Origin: Cyclobacteriaceae bacterium
GTDB lineage: Bacteria; Bacteroidota; Bacteroidia; Cytophagales; Cyclobacteriaceae
DNA length: 11,643 nt
NCBI GenBank assembly: GCA_019751475.1
Contig: JAIENH010000435.1
Coordinates: 1-11,643, forward strand
Direction of reading: 5' to 3'
Below the pieces are notes generated by a model. The model had not been told where the DNA came from and ran no database searches. It was given only the letters and a program-made list of their open reading frames with translations. Below are positions 1 through 7,553 of the stretch, in pieces. The position numbers and the translations under genes are program-made. The first letter of the stretch is position 1. Every line of letters begins with the position of its first letter.

Positions 1-1352
1 CCGCCTCTTTGCTTCAAAACAGGCTTTTCGTTTGAAAAAGCCTGAAATCCATAAAAACCATGCGATTTCCCGATGCCGCTACTGTTCACCCCACCAAAGG
101 GTAGGTTAGGATGGGTAAATTGTAGCACGCACTCATTGATACAAACTCCCCCGGCCGATGTGCGTGACATCACGTATTCGCGAAAAGCGCTTGATTTGCT
201 AAAGATATAGAGGGCCAGGGGCTTTGGCCGGCTATTGACTTGATCTGTGATCTCTTCCTTTGTTTCAAAAGTAAGAATAGGCAGCACCGGCCCGAAGATC
301 TCCTCCTCCAGAATCTGCGAACCTGCCGAAACATCTGAAAGAATTACGGGTGCCATGAAATTAGCCGAGGCATTAGCCGGGCCGAGTGTTTGTGGCTTTG
401 CTCCCCGCTCAATAGCATCGCGCACCAATTCATTTACCCGCTGAAAGTGCCGGCTGTTTACAATGCGAGCATAGCTTCCTGAAGACTCTTCAATGGACTT
501 GCCATCACCAAACAATGCCAGCACGCTCGACTTTAGCTTTTCTATAAATGCATCTCGAACGGAATGTTCCACCAGCACGTAATCTGGTGCAATACAGGTC
601 TGGCCATTATTAAAAAATTTTCCGAAAGCAATCCTTCGTGCGGCATCATTCAAATCAGCGGTGGCGTCAATAATAGTAGGAGACTTTCCACCCAGCTCAA
701 GGGTTACCGATGACAAATGTTTCGCGGCTGCTTTCATAACAACTTTTCCTACCGCAGGGCTGCCCGTGAAAAATATGTGATCGAACGGAAGCTCAAGCAA
801 AGCAGTCGAAACATCCACTGCGCCCTCCACCACCGCAACAATATCTTCTTCAAAAATTTCGGTCGCCATCTCTCGCACCACGGCCGAGGTAAGGGGTGTT
901 AACTCGGAAGGTTTGATGACAGCCGTATTGCCGGCCGCCAGGCAGGACACTAGCGGGCCCGCGCATAAATTGAATGGAAAATTCCAGGGGGAAATGATGA
1001 GGCAAACCCCTTTTGGTTCATATCGAATCTCCGATTGGGTGCCCAGATAGGTAAGAGTAGCATCAATTTTTTTTGGGCGGACCCATTGCTCTAAATGGCT
1101 AAGGGTATGCTTTATCTCGGTCAGTACAGGATATATCTCCGAGGTATCCACCTCAAGGAGGGGCTTTTTGAAATCCGCATGCACGGCTGCCTTAATTCGT
1201 TCACGCTGGTTCATTATCCACGTTTGGAGTGCTTTTAAGCGGTTAATTCGGCTTTTTAAGGGCTCTACCCGCATCTCAATTGCTTTTCGCTTTTGCCTTT
1301 CAAACAAGGCAACAAGGTCTTGTGAGGTAGCTGACTTAGTAAGGGGTGTCAT
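1..1352 (-). CDS. Aldehyde dehydrogenase, ALDH3 (fatty/aromatic aldehyde) type, C-terminus cut by window edge
   Basis: The enzyme oxidises aldehydes to carboxylates with NAD(P)+ and is probably cytoplasmic or membrane-associated. I translated 450 codons from the ATG at 1352; the frame is still open at base 1, so roughly 10-25 residues are missing compared with usual ALDH3 lengths. Visible motifs are PWNFPFNL and KPSELTP of the cofactor fold, FTGSPAVGK, the general-base Glu in LELGGK (about residue 219) and the nucleophilic Cys in NNGQTCIAPDY (about residue 253). The 34-residue Glu-Cys spacing is the usual one. EEIFGPVLP and LPFGGVNSSGIGK follow further on. An in-frame TAG lies seven codons upstream with no other ATG between, which fixes the start. 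The gene is divergent from the secreted protein at 1480. The ALDH3 assignment rests on the short N-terminus and the IAPDY motif; the exact substrate cannot be read from sequence. Confidence 0.95.
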   Translation of the reverse strand, partial: MTPLTKSATSQDLVALFERQKRKAIEMRVEPLKSRINRLKALQTWIMNQRERIKAAVHADFKKPLLEVDTSEIYPVLTEIKHTLSHLEQWVRPKKIDATLTYLGTQSEIRYEPKGVCLIISPWNFPFNLCAGPLVSCLAAGNTAVIKPSELTPLTSAVVREMATEIFEEDIVAVVEGAVDVSTALLELPFDHIFFTGSPAVGKVVMKAAAKHLSSVTLELGGKSPTIIDATADLNDAARRIAFGKFFNNGQTCIAPDYVLVEHSVRDAFIEKLKSSVLALFGDGKSIEESSGSYARIVNSRHFQRVNELVRDAIERGAKPQTLGPANASANFMAPVILSDVSAGSQILEEEIFGPVLPILTFETKEEITDQVNSRPKPLALYIFSKSSAFREYVMSRTSAGGVCINECVLQFTHPNLPFGGVNSSGIGKSHGFYGFQAFSNEKPVLKQRG

Positions 1353-1388
1353 TGCTGAACGTTTATCAGACTAAAATAAGGCAAATGG

Positions 1389-1450
1389 TAGGTACTACCT
1401 AATGTTACCTAAATGTTAAGAATATTTGATTATTATTATCTAAATGTTAA
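1389..1450. repeat. Short palindrome plus three CTAA(A)TGTTA direct repeats in divergent promoter region
   Basis: The 127-base gap between the divergent ALDH and transglutaminase-like genes holds an odd palindrome TAGGTA-C-TACCTA (1389-1401). It also holds three similar direct repeats: CTAATGTTA (1399-1407), CTAAATGTTAA (1409-1419) and CTAAATGTTAA (1440-1450). The two identical copies are 31 bases apart, about three helical turns, so they would face the same side of the DNA. This could be an operator region for one or both genes, but the gap is AT-rich and such repeats can arise by chance. Confidence 0.35.
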
Positions 1451-1455
1451 TTTTA
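1426..1455 (+). promoter_or_regulatory. Candidate Bacteroidetes-type promoter for the transglutaminase-like gene
   Basis: TTG at 1426-1428 is followed after 19 bases by TAATTTTA (1448-1455). This differs in one base from the Bacteroidetes -7 element TAnnTTTG, and the spacing is the usual one for a -33 TTG. Transcription would start near 1460, leaving about 20 untranslated bases before the TTG start codon. The -7 box overlaps the third CTAAATGTTAA repeat, so a protein bound there would block it. Evidence is consensus matching only. Confidence 0.35.
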
Positions 1456-1479
1456 TTACCAGTTTGTTAACAAATCGGC

Positions 1480-2271
1480 TTGAGGATACTCTTTTTAATA
1501 TCGCTTCTTGGTCTTTGCACGGCAGCCAACGGGCAGAATACGCTACAGGCTTTCCTGTCAACAGCCGGGCCAACGGAGAGCAGCATAGCCGAGAGCAAAA
1601 TCCAATCGGTTGTAAAGGCCGTGAGTAAAAAAAGCCTGTCGGATGAAAAACGCCTACAGAAAATATTCAACAAACTGCAGTCCGACTTCTTAAAAAAATA
1701 CGAAGCTCATTCAGGTTTCGATGTGTTATTTTCTACCGGTCAGTTCGATTGCCTTACGGCCACGTCTCTTTTTAGCCTGGTACTGCGCGAACTCAATTAC
1801 TCTTTCGACATCATCGAAACAAACTACCACATTTTTTTGCTGGTGCATACCAGCAAGGGAGATGTCTTGATTGAAACAACTGACCGATTGGGTGGATACG
1901 TATCAGAGGCTAGCGCCATTGCAAAACGCACAGCCGACTATCGCAAAAATGAAATACCCTCCGTTAACTCATCGCAATTATCCTATTCTTACTCCTTTCG
2001 GTTGTATCAAACAATCTCTTTCGAAAAACTTACTGGATTACTTTACTATAATCAGGCTGTGAAAGCTTTTAACGACCACAACTGGGTTAAGAGCACCCAT
2101 GTACTGGAGAAAGCCAATGCCCTATACAATTCACCTCGATGCGAGGAGTTAGGAAAACTGCTTCTACAATCAGTGATGGCTAGCAGCCTGGAGGAAAAAA
2201 CAAAAGCGGACTGCCTGGTCCGCTTGAAAAACTTTTGGATGAAAAAATCCAGAGTGGTGGTTGCTAACTAA
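1480..2271 (+). CDS. Secreted transglutaminase-like (Cys-His-Asp) protein of unknown function
   Basis: This is a 263-residue exported protein. A signal peptide covers residues 1-18 (hydrophobic MRILFLISLLGLC, cleavage near ANG-Q). The middle part resembles the transglutaminase-like fold: Cys91 in QFDCLTATSLF at the start of a helix, His117 in NYHIFLLV on a strand and Asp135 in LIETTD on the next strand. This is the order and rough spacing of a papain/transglutaminase Cys-His-Asp triad. Residues about 182-235 look like one or two TPR-type helix pairs, as in SirB1-like proteins. The start is TTG: an in-frame TAA lies four codons upstream with no ATG between, and the signal peptide begins exactly here. 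No clear ribosome-binding site is visible. The 3' end overlaps the converging OmpA gene by 4 bases and contains that gene's terminator. Proteolytic, cross-linking or inactive scaffold roles are all possible; substrate unknown. Confidence 0.8.
   Translation: MRILFLISLLGLCTAANGQNTLQAFLSTAGPTESSIAESKIQSVVKAVSKKSLSDEKRLQKIFNKLQSDFLKKYEAHSGFDVLFSTGQFDCLTATSLFSLVLRELNYSFDIIETNYHIFLLVHTSKGDVLIETTDRLGGYVSEASAIAKRTADYRKNEIPSVNSSQLSYSYSFRLYQTISFEKLTGLLYYNQAVKAFNDHNWVKSTHVLEKANALYNSPRCEELGKLLLQSVMASSLEEKTKADCLVRLKNFWMKKSRVVVAN
2195..2225 (-). terminator. Rho-independent terminator of the OmpA pair, inside the converging gene
   Basis: On the minus strand a perfect 8-base stem, AAGCGGAC/GTCCGCTT (arms 2218-2225 and 2204-2211) with a 6-base loop, is followed by TTG and a run of six T. 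It begins about 42 bases past the stop codon of the OmpA gene ending at 2268. On the plus strand no T-run follows the stem, so it should work only for the minus transcript. The hairpin lies within codons of about residues 239-249 of the plus-strand transglutaminase-like protein. Confidence 0.8.
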
Positions 2272-2984
2272 TTTTCAAGTACCCTCACTTCTACCCTGCG
2301 GTTCAGTTTATGCGCCTCTTCCGTATTCTCCCGGCTGATTGGCATTGTACCACCGAAGGCTTTTAACTTAACAGGGCTCTTGCTCACTTCTCGTCTGATA
2401 AGATAATCACGCACGGCATCTACGCGCTGTTGCGAGAGTTTAAGGTTCATTTTCGCATCGCCCCGCGTATCGGTGTGGCCTTCCAGCTGAATGATCATTC
2501 TTGGGTTATTGTGCAGCATTTGCGCCACCGAGTTCAATTCCGGATAGGATTCCGGGCTAATGATGGATGAGCGCTGTTGAAAAATAAGTGCGTCCAATCG
2601 CATCACTTTACCAACATGATGGGTCGTTTCAGCCACGGTTGCTGCCGGTGCAGGAAGGCCCAACTCAATATCCTGTACCACCTGGCGGTCAGCGTTGGCT
2701 GCGGCCGGATCAAGCATATACTTTGAGGTTGAAAATCCGGGCGCATCTACTGTGATCGAATATTTTTCGTTGTCATACATCGGAAAAGTGAAACTGCTGC
2801 CCTTCAGCATGCCTACTTTATTTCCATACGGCAAGCTTTGGTACGAAATACTGGCAACCACTGGCTCTTTGGTCTGATGGTTGATGATTTTGCCGGTGGC
2901 GTAAATGAGTGTGTCTTTCTGTTGGGCCAACAAGGGTCCGTAAATGATCACACTAAGAAGTGCTACTAGAATGTTCTTTTTCAT
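2268..2984 (-). CDS. OmpA-family peptidoglycan-binding protein with carboxypeptidase-regulatory-like domain
   Basis: This 238-residue exported protein has a signal peptide at residues 1-20 (cleavage LLA-QQ) and no lipobox Cys, so it is predicted not to be a lipoprotein. Residues about 26-110 form a carboxypeptidase-regulatory-like beta-sandwich (GKIINHQTKEPV at its start). Residues about 125-238 are an OmpA C-terminal domain with EGHTDTRGD, LSQQRVDAV and a terminal NRRVEV. Asp172 and Arg187, 15 residues apart, match the pair that binds diaminopimelate in peptidoglycan. The protein probably sits in the periplasm tethered to the cell wall. It lies 45 bases downstream of the larger OmpA gene with no terminator between, so the two are probably co-transcribed. 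Both domains align with the C-terminal third of that neighbour, suggesting duplication and domain loss. The first strand of its OmpA domain (LDALIFQQRSS) departs from the usual FDFNK-type motif. Confidence 0.95.
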   Translation of the reverse strand: MKKNILVALLSVIIYGPLLAQQKDTLIYATGKIINHQTKEPVVASISYQSLPYGNKVGMLKGSSFTFPMYDNEKYSITVDAPGFSTSKYMLDPAAANADRQVVQDIELGLPAPAATVAETTHHVGKVMRLDALIFQQRSSIISPESYPELNSVAQMLHNNPRMIIQLEGHTDTRGDAKMNLKLSQQRVDAVRDYLIRREVSKSPVKLKAFGGTMPISRENTEEAHKLNRRVEVRVLEN

Positions 2985-3029
2985 TGGGGTTTACTAAATG
3001 AATGGTCCATTATATAGCCAAGCGTGCAC

Positions 3030-5057
3030 CTACAGTTTTATGATTTTAAACTCCACGCGCCTGTTCTTGCTGCGGCCCTCTTTGGTATCATTTGTATCAA
3101 TAGGCTTAGACTCTCCATAGAACACAGTATTGATGCGTTCACTGCTTATGCCTTTGTCCTGTAAGTATTTTGTAACCGCCTTCGCACGCCATTCCGATAG
3201 CAGAAGGTTATACTCTTCCGGGCCGGTAGCGTCAGCATGGCCAGCTATTTCCACTGTCATAGTTGACTTTTGGTTCATCAGATCAACAATCCGATTCAAT
3301 TCAGGATAGGAAGCCGATTTCAACACAGCTTTGTTGAAATCAAAGAAAATGTTGTTGAGGGTAATGGTAGCGCTGGGCTCAATAGCAGCCACTTCAATCG
3401 GGGCCAGTGTAATGTCACGCGTCTCTACCGTACCATCTTTGGTTACATTGGTAAGATCTAAATTTTGGTTTTCAGATACATGGCCTTCGGCCTGCGCACG
3501 CACACCATATCGCTGACCACCGGGCAAGTGAATTTCATATTCACCTGTTTCCGGATTAGAATTGGCCACCCCAATTTCTTTACCATCGGGCAATCGCTCG
3601 TAAATGATTTTGGCTCCAACGGGCTTTCCTGTCTTCGCATCGATAAGCTTACCCTTTACAATCACCACCGGCTCAGGGCTCTTATAGATTGGAAGCTTCA
3701 CGCGATAGATGTCTGCGTTTTCTTCCGTCACACCACGTGAGTAATAAGCAAACTCGCTCGTGGAGGGCACATGGAAAAACAAGTCATCTAATTTTGAGTT
3801 AATGTCGGGGCCCATGTTTTGCGGTTCTGACCAATTGGTCCATGTATCATCCAATCGCTTGGTGACGTACACATCAGCACCACCATAGCCGCTGAAACCA
3901 TTCGAAGAATAGTAAAGTGTTTTGTCATCGGAAGCCAAGAAAGGTGCCGACTCTTCTCCGGCAGTATTCACTACACTTCCCAGATCCAAGGGCTCCGTCC
4001 ATGAGCTGTCATTTTTTTGAAAGCTTACATAGATGTCGCGCCCACCTTTAGAGTCTTCACGCTCTACCGACATGAGAAGGGTTTTCTTGGTATTGGCAAG
4101 AAAGTAGTTGGCCTTCTCATTAAAATTGTAATCATTCTCAATCATGATTGGCTTTGGCGCTGTCCAGTTTCCATTAATGTTTGTACTCATGGAAACACCC
4201 GCCAACATCTTTCCTTTAGGAAGATATTTATTACCCAAGATCAGTACAGAATTGCCATCAGGTGTAGAGGCGATTGCATTTACAAAGTTGGGGCCTTCAT
4301 TATTGAATTTGGGGCCCATGTTCTTTGCCAGCATCCATTTGCCGTCTGATCCCAGCTCAGAATACCAGATGTCTTCCTTATCGTTCACACCACCCATATT
4401 ATCAGGATGGTTTTTGCGAGAGAAGTACAGAGTCTTGCCGTCAGGGGAAAGCAGTGGATTAAGTTCGCTGTAGTCGCTGTTTACATTTTTATCGAGTTGT
4501 TCAATCACCAAGCCTTTGGCCAGCAATTCCGGCACAGCTATATCAGCAATGATTGGAATATTAACGTCTGCAATGGCCACTGCATCAATGGAAAAATAAT
4601 CGGTAAGAGAGGAGCCGTCAAACTCCAACTTGAGAGCTGCTACCTTATAAGATGTCTTTTCTACAAAGACATTGAGCATACGTCCTTTTAAAGGGACCGG
4701 CCCGGGACTAAAACTATGAATCAGGTGCTCAGTACCCTTTTCATCGTATGCATATAGCTTAAATAAGGCACTGGGGTTATGCGATTCAGCAATAGCGACC
4801 TGTTCAATTTGAATTGGATTGGCATATCCCAACTTGATAAACTCCGTTCGCTTCGGCTTGTCGGGCGTCCAGGCATTGGGGTTTTGACCCCCTGCAGGTA
4901 ACACATTCGGCTTGCCCAAAGCTTGTTGGGCAGAATACTGAACGGGCGTTAGCTCGCTGCTAAATTCGATGACTTTGGAAGCCCACTGAACTACTTGGCC
5001 ATGGCTGTAGTTGGCACCCAATGACAGTACTAATAAAATAAGTAAAACTCTCTTCAT
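3030..5057 (-). CDS. Discoidin-like / PD40 propeller / OmpA multidomain envelope protein
   Basis: This is a 675-residue exported protein. The signal peptide covers residues 1-20 (cleavage SHG-Q, no lipobox Cys). Residues about 25-165 look like a galactose-binding/discoidin-type beta-sandwich, starting WASKVIEFSS and YSAQQALGKPNV. Residues about 195-455 hold about five PD40 (WD40-like) blades, seen as repeats of the type SPDGKTLYFSR...DIWYSEL, ASDDKTLYYSSNG...ADVYVTK and EFAYYSRG...ADIYRVKL. Residues about 465-552 are a carboxypeptidase-regulatory-like domain (GKLIDAKTGKPVGAK). Residues about 563-675 are an OmpA domain with IFFDFNK, AGHADATG, LSEWRAKAV and NRRVEF; Asp609 and Arg624 have the spacing of the peptidoglycan-binding pair. 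The last three domains occur in the same order in PorE of the type IX secretion system, but PorE is a lipoprotein with N-terminal TPRs, so I do not assign that role. It heads the two-gene OmpA unit. Confidence 0.93.
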   Translation of the reverse strand: MKRVLLILLVLSLGANYSHGQVVQWASKVIEFSSELTPVQYSAQQALGKPNVLPAGGQNPNAWTPDKPKRTEFIKLGYANPIQIEQVAIAESHNPSALFKLYAYDEKGTEHLIHSFSPGPVPLKGRMLNVFVEKTSYKVAALKLEFDGSSLTDYFSIDAVAIADVNIPIIADIAVPELLAKGLVIEQLDKNVNSDYSELNPLLSPDGKTLYFSRKNHPDNMGGVNDKEDIWYSELGSDGKWMLAKNMGPKFNNEGPNFVNAIASTPDGNSVLILGNKYLPKGKMLAGVSMSTNINGNWTAPKPIMIENDYNFNEKANYFLANTKKTLLMSVEREDSKGGRDIYVSFQKNDSSWTEPLDLGSVVNTAGEESAPFLASDDKTLYYSSNGFSGYGGADVYVTKRLDDTWTNWSEPQNMGPDINSKLDDLFFHVPSTSEFAYYSRGVTEENADIYRVKLPIYKSPEPVVIVKGKLIDAKTGKPVGAKIIYERLPDGKEIGVANSNPETGEYEIHLPGGQRYGVRAQAEGHVSENQNLDLTNVTKDGTVETRDITLAPIEVAAIEPSATITLNNIFFDFNKAVLKSASYPELNRIVDLMNQKSTMTVEIAGHADATGPEEYNLLLSEWRAKAVTKYLQDKGISSERINTVFYGESKPIDTNDTKEGRSKNRRVEFKIIKL

Positions 5058-5143
5058 GTTAGCGTAGGTATAGGGATAGCAATCAAAGGCTAAACATAAT
5101 TAAAATTTTTAAAAAGATATGAGAAGTGAGTCTTTTGCTGGTG

Positions 5144-7438
5144 CTATTCTAAGGATGACTTGTTGAAGAGCAGATAGCCCACATGCAATAAGACCCCGAA
5201 TTGGTTTTCCTTGTCGTCATAATAATTAAAGGACAAGCTTACCGGACCCACCGTGGAATGCATCACGAAGCCTGCCGTGCCGGCAAAGTAAATTTTCTCA
5301 AAAATCTCGCTTAAAATTGGCTCTTGTTGTTGGCCTTGCGAAATGGCTTGAAATGGCTTAAAAAGGTGCCCTTCCAGCCTAAAATCGATGTTTTTGCGTA
5401 GGGCAAACACGTTGCGCCACCCGCCCGCCACAAAGTTTACCGACCGAAAATTCTGAAGGAGTAAAGTCCGGCTGTCCTGAAAGGGAAAGAAGCCGGGGGC
5501 ATTGATTATGGTGCCATTATAATTAGTGAAGGTAGGCTGGTTAGACAGGTTGGCATGAAACAAGTAGCCCGAGCTGTAAATACCCTTTTTAAAATACTGC
5601 TCCAACACAAGTGAGCCTCTAAACCAGGTTCGCTGTATGCCATCCGGCAAGGTGTTTTTCAATACCGATGTAGAGCCGGGTATCAATTGTTCATTCAGAT
5701 CAAACCAATCCACTCCAAAATCAAATGACTTGCCGCTGGAGGCATACTGCTTTCGGTTGAGGTTATTGCTTAAAATATGAAATCCAAAGCGGCCTCCCGT
5801 GAGTTGTAATTTGTCGAGGGTATCAGTCGCAATCAAAAAATCACGGTTGATATACTGATCCTCGTTGGTAATAAAGTGACCACCCAGCACGGCCTTGTAT
5901 TGACGGCCAAGGGGTATTCCAAGACTCATCCCGATTTTCCGATCCGTACGATCTAAAACTGTGGACTTTGACTTTAGCAGGATGATCTCACGTCCTTCCA
6001 AAAAATTGAAGTTATTGAACGTAGCCTCTGGCTCCAGATAAAACTGATTAAGGTTGGGGAAATCTAATCGTGCCTTGACCTGTGCGGATTTGTAAAAGCT
6101 GCCAACATAAAAATTGGCGCTGGCATGAGTCAACAGCCGGTTGAAATAGTAGTAATTAAAACCCAGAAAGATGCTACTCACATTGCGGGTGGCTATTACA
6201 CCTCCAAAATCCACTTGAAAGTTATTCTGAGGTCGCTTCGTAAGTTGAAAGTTGAATCGTTGGGATTGATTGTCGAAAAGAAAACCGGGATACACGTTTC
6301 TAAAGTAGTCCTCGGACACTAACCGATAATAACCCGACTTGATATCGTTAAAGTAGAGCGGACGCCTTCCGCTATTGAAGAGGCGATTAAGATATCGTGT
6401 TTGATGACTATTGAATCCATTCATAATCACTTTGTCTACCAACAGAGGCGATGTCCGATTGTTAAACTTATTCCTGGCTATTGCCACCTCTTCGCAGGTG
6501 CGTCTCTGCGCAATCTTGGCTTTTATCTCGGGCATAAGGCGCATCGTTGCAGTATAGCCGCTATCAATAAGGGCTTTGGTCCTTGCAAAGTCGAAGCCGG
6601 TGTAGTTCTTGAGGTTAGGTTGAATGTACACCCCGGTAGAAGGCACCTGGGAAGGATCTGACTTATCGAGAAAGAGGTAGATCAGTGACTTGGAAATCAA
6701 TTGATCATCTTCTTTGGACGGATATTCGTCATACACTTTTGAGGAAACATTGCATCCAATAATTACTTCTGGATTGAATTCTTTTTCGGCAACATCCACA
6801 GGAAAATTATTGTACACACCACCATCAAACAGGTAGCGGCCATCTATTCGGATAGGATTATAAAAAAAGGGCACCGTCTGCGTGGCGCGAAGCGCATCGT
6901 TCAGGTTTCCTTTCTTCAATATCACCTCCTGCTGCGTGAAAATCTCTGCCGCCACCACGCGTAACGGCACAAAGAGGCTATCAAAGTTACCTTTCGCTAT
7001 GGCGGAGGGTTGGGCCATTTTTTCAGCAATAGCGAAATTTAGCGCCAGATCATTGGCAATGCTGGAATTGAGGTTTACACTAAACGTAGAGTCGAGTGAC
7101 AGATTTAACCGGACGAATGAAGGGTGATCATCGTTTTTGTTATAGTAATAATTGTATCCCTTCTCCAATTGCCCGTTTATCCATCGCGTCAGGTCTTCCT
7201 GCAACATCAACTCTTCAATGTAAGCAGGACTCATGCCGGCAGCATAACAGCCGGCTATGATGCCGCCCATGCTGGTGCCCACCACATAGTCTATCGGTAT
7301 TTCATTCTCCTCCAATGCTTTGAGCATGCCAATGTGGGCCATGCCCTTGGCAGCGCCTCCGCTCATCACCACCGCCACCTTTTGAGCTTGGCTTATTGAG
7401 CTTATCAACAGCAGTAAAAGAAAAAAACAAGGCCTCAT
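5144..7438 (-). CDS. Patatin-like phospholipase with POTRA segment and outer-membrane beta-barrel
   Basis: The protein has 764 residues from the ATG at 7438; a GTG two codons upstream at 7444 is an alternative start. Residues 1-18 are a signal peptide (cleavage SQA-Q). The patatin domain spans about 20-315: the oxyanion-hole motif GGAAKG (27-32), nucleophile Ser56 in GTSMG, and catalytic Asp205 in DGGVYNNFP, giving a complete Ser-Asp dyad and predicting lipid acyl hydrolase activity. A POTRA-like segment follows at about 329-396 (VDKVIMNGFN...). Then comes a BamA/TamA-like beta-barrel to the C-terminus, rich in alternating aromatic strands, ending VGYLLFNKSSLE. This layout is that of type Vd (PlpD-like) autotransporters and the Bacteroidetes patatin-D15 fusions. 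The passenger may be exposed on the surface or remain periplasmic. The gene lies 115 bases after lptB and 86 bases before the OmpA pair. I see no strong terminator in either gap. Confidence 0.95.
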   Translation of the reverse strand: MRPCFFLLLLLISSISQAQKVAVVMSGGAAKGMAHIGMLKALEENEIPIDYVVGTSMGGIIAGCYAAGMSPAYIEELMLQEDLTRWINGQLEKGYNYYYNKNDDHPSFVRLNLSLDSTFSVNLNSSIANDLALNFAIAEKMAQPSAIAKGNFDSLFVPLRVVAAEIFTQQEVILKKGNLNDALRATQTVPFFYNPIRIDGRYLFDGGVYNNFPVDVAEKEFNPEVIIGCNVSSKVYDEYPSKEDDQLISKSLIYLFLDKSDPSQVPSTGVYIQPNLKNYTGFDFARTKALIDSGYTATMRLMPEIKAKIAQRRTCEEVAIARNKFNNRTSPLLVDKVIMNGFNSHQTRYLNRLFNSGRRPLYFNDIKSGYYRLVSEDYFRNVYPGFLFDNQSQRFNFQLTKRPQNNFQVDFGGVIATRNVSSIFLGFNYYYFNRLLTHASANFYVGSFYKSAQVKARLDFPNLNQFYLEPEATFNNFNFLEGREIILLKSKSTVLDRTDRKIGMSLGIPLGRQYKAVLGGHFITNEDQYINRDFLIATDTLDKLQLTGGRFGFHILSNNLNRKQYASSGKSFDFGVDWFDLNEQLIPGSTSVLKNTLPDGIQRTWFRGSLVLEQYFKKGIYSSGYLFHANLSNQPTFTNYNGTIINAPGFFPFQDSRTLLLQNFRSVNFVAGGWRNVFALRKNIDFRLEGHLFKPFQAISQGQQQEPILSEIFEKIYFAGTAGFVMHSTVGPVSLSFNYYDDKENQFGVLLHVGYLLFNKSSLE

Positions 7439-7475
7439 CTTCACGGATTCCCCTATTAGACCATAATAATAGATA

Positions 7476-7505
7476 AAAAGTTAGGATCGGAAAATTCTCA
7501 ACCAA
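7476..7505 (-). promoter_or_regulatory. Candidate promoter for the patatin gene
   Basis: On the minus strand TTG (7503-7505) is separated by 19 bases from TAACTTTT (7476-7483), one base off TAnnTTTG with the usual Bacteroidetes spacing. Transcription would begin roughly 30 bases before the ATG at 7438. It suggests the patatin gene has its own promoter besides any read-through from lptB. Consensus match only. Confidence 0.4.
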
Positions 7506-7553
7506 TTCTCTGATCACCAGAATCTGTAAGACAGAAAAAAATCTATCCAATCT

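Noticed and set aside
20..44. Perfect 9-base inverted repeat CAGGCTTTT/AAAAGCCTG resembling a terminator stem
   Set aside because: It lies inside conserved C-terminal codons of the aldehyde dehydrogenase (QAFSNEKPV), has no following T-run on either strand, and is explained by the protein sequence.
1467..1673. Minus-strand open frame of 68 codons overlapping the start of the transglutaminase-like gene
   Set aside because: The plus-strand frame has a signal peptide and a domain-like core; the minus frame is an antisense shadow with no recognisable feature.
2268..5057. Type IX secretion component (PorE) assignment for the PD40-OmpA protein
   Set aside because: It has no lipobox Cys and no TPR region, and no other por/gld genes are in the window; shared domain order alone does not establish the role.
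5058..5143. AT-rich gap between the patatin and PD40-OmpA genes as a terminator or promoter
   Set aside because: I see only a weak AAAGA/TCTTT pairing and a TAGCCTTTG string with one base too many for the -7 consensus, with no TTG at the right distance. Not enough to call either.
7439..7444. GTG start two codons upstream of the patatin ATG
   Set aside because: Possible, but the ATG gives an equally good signal peptide and is the commoner start codon; the difference is only two residues.
7302..7550. Minus-strand open frame covering the gap before the patatin gene
   Set aside because: It overlaps the patatin signal peptide and active-site region in another frame, and its translation looks random.
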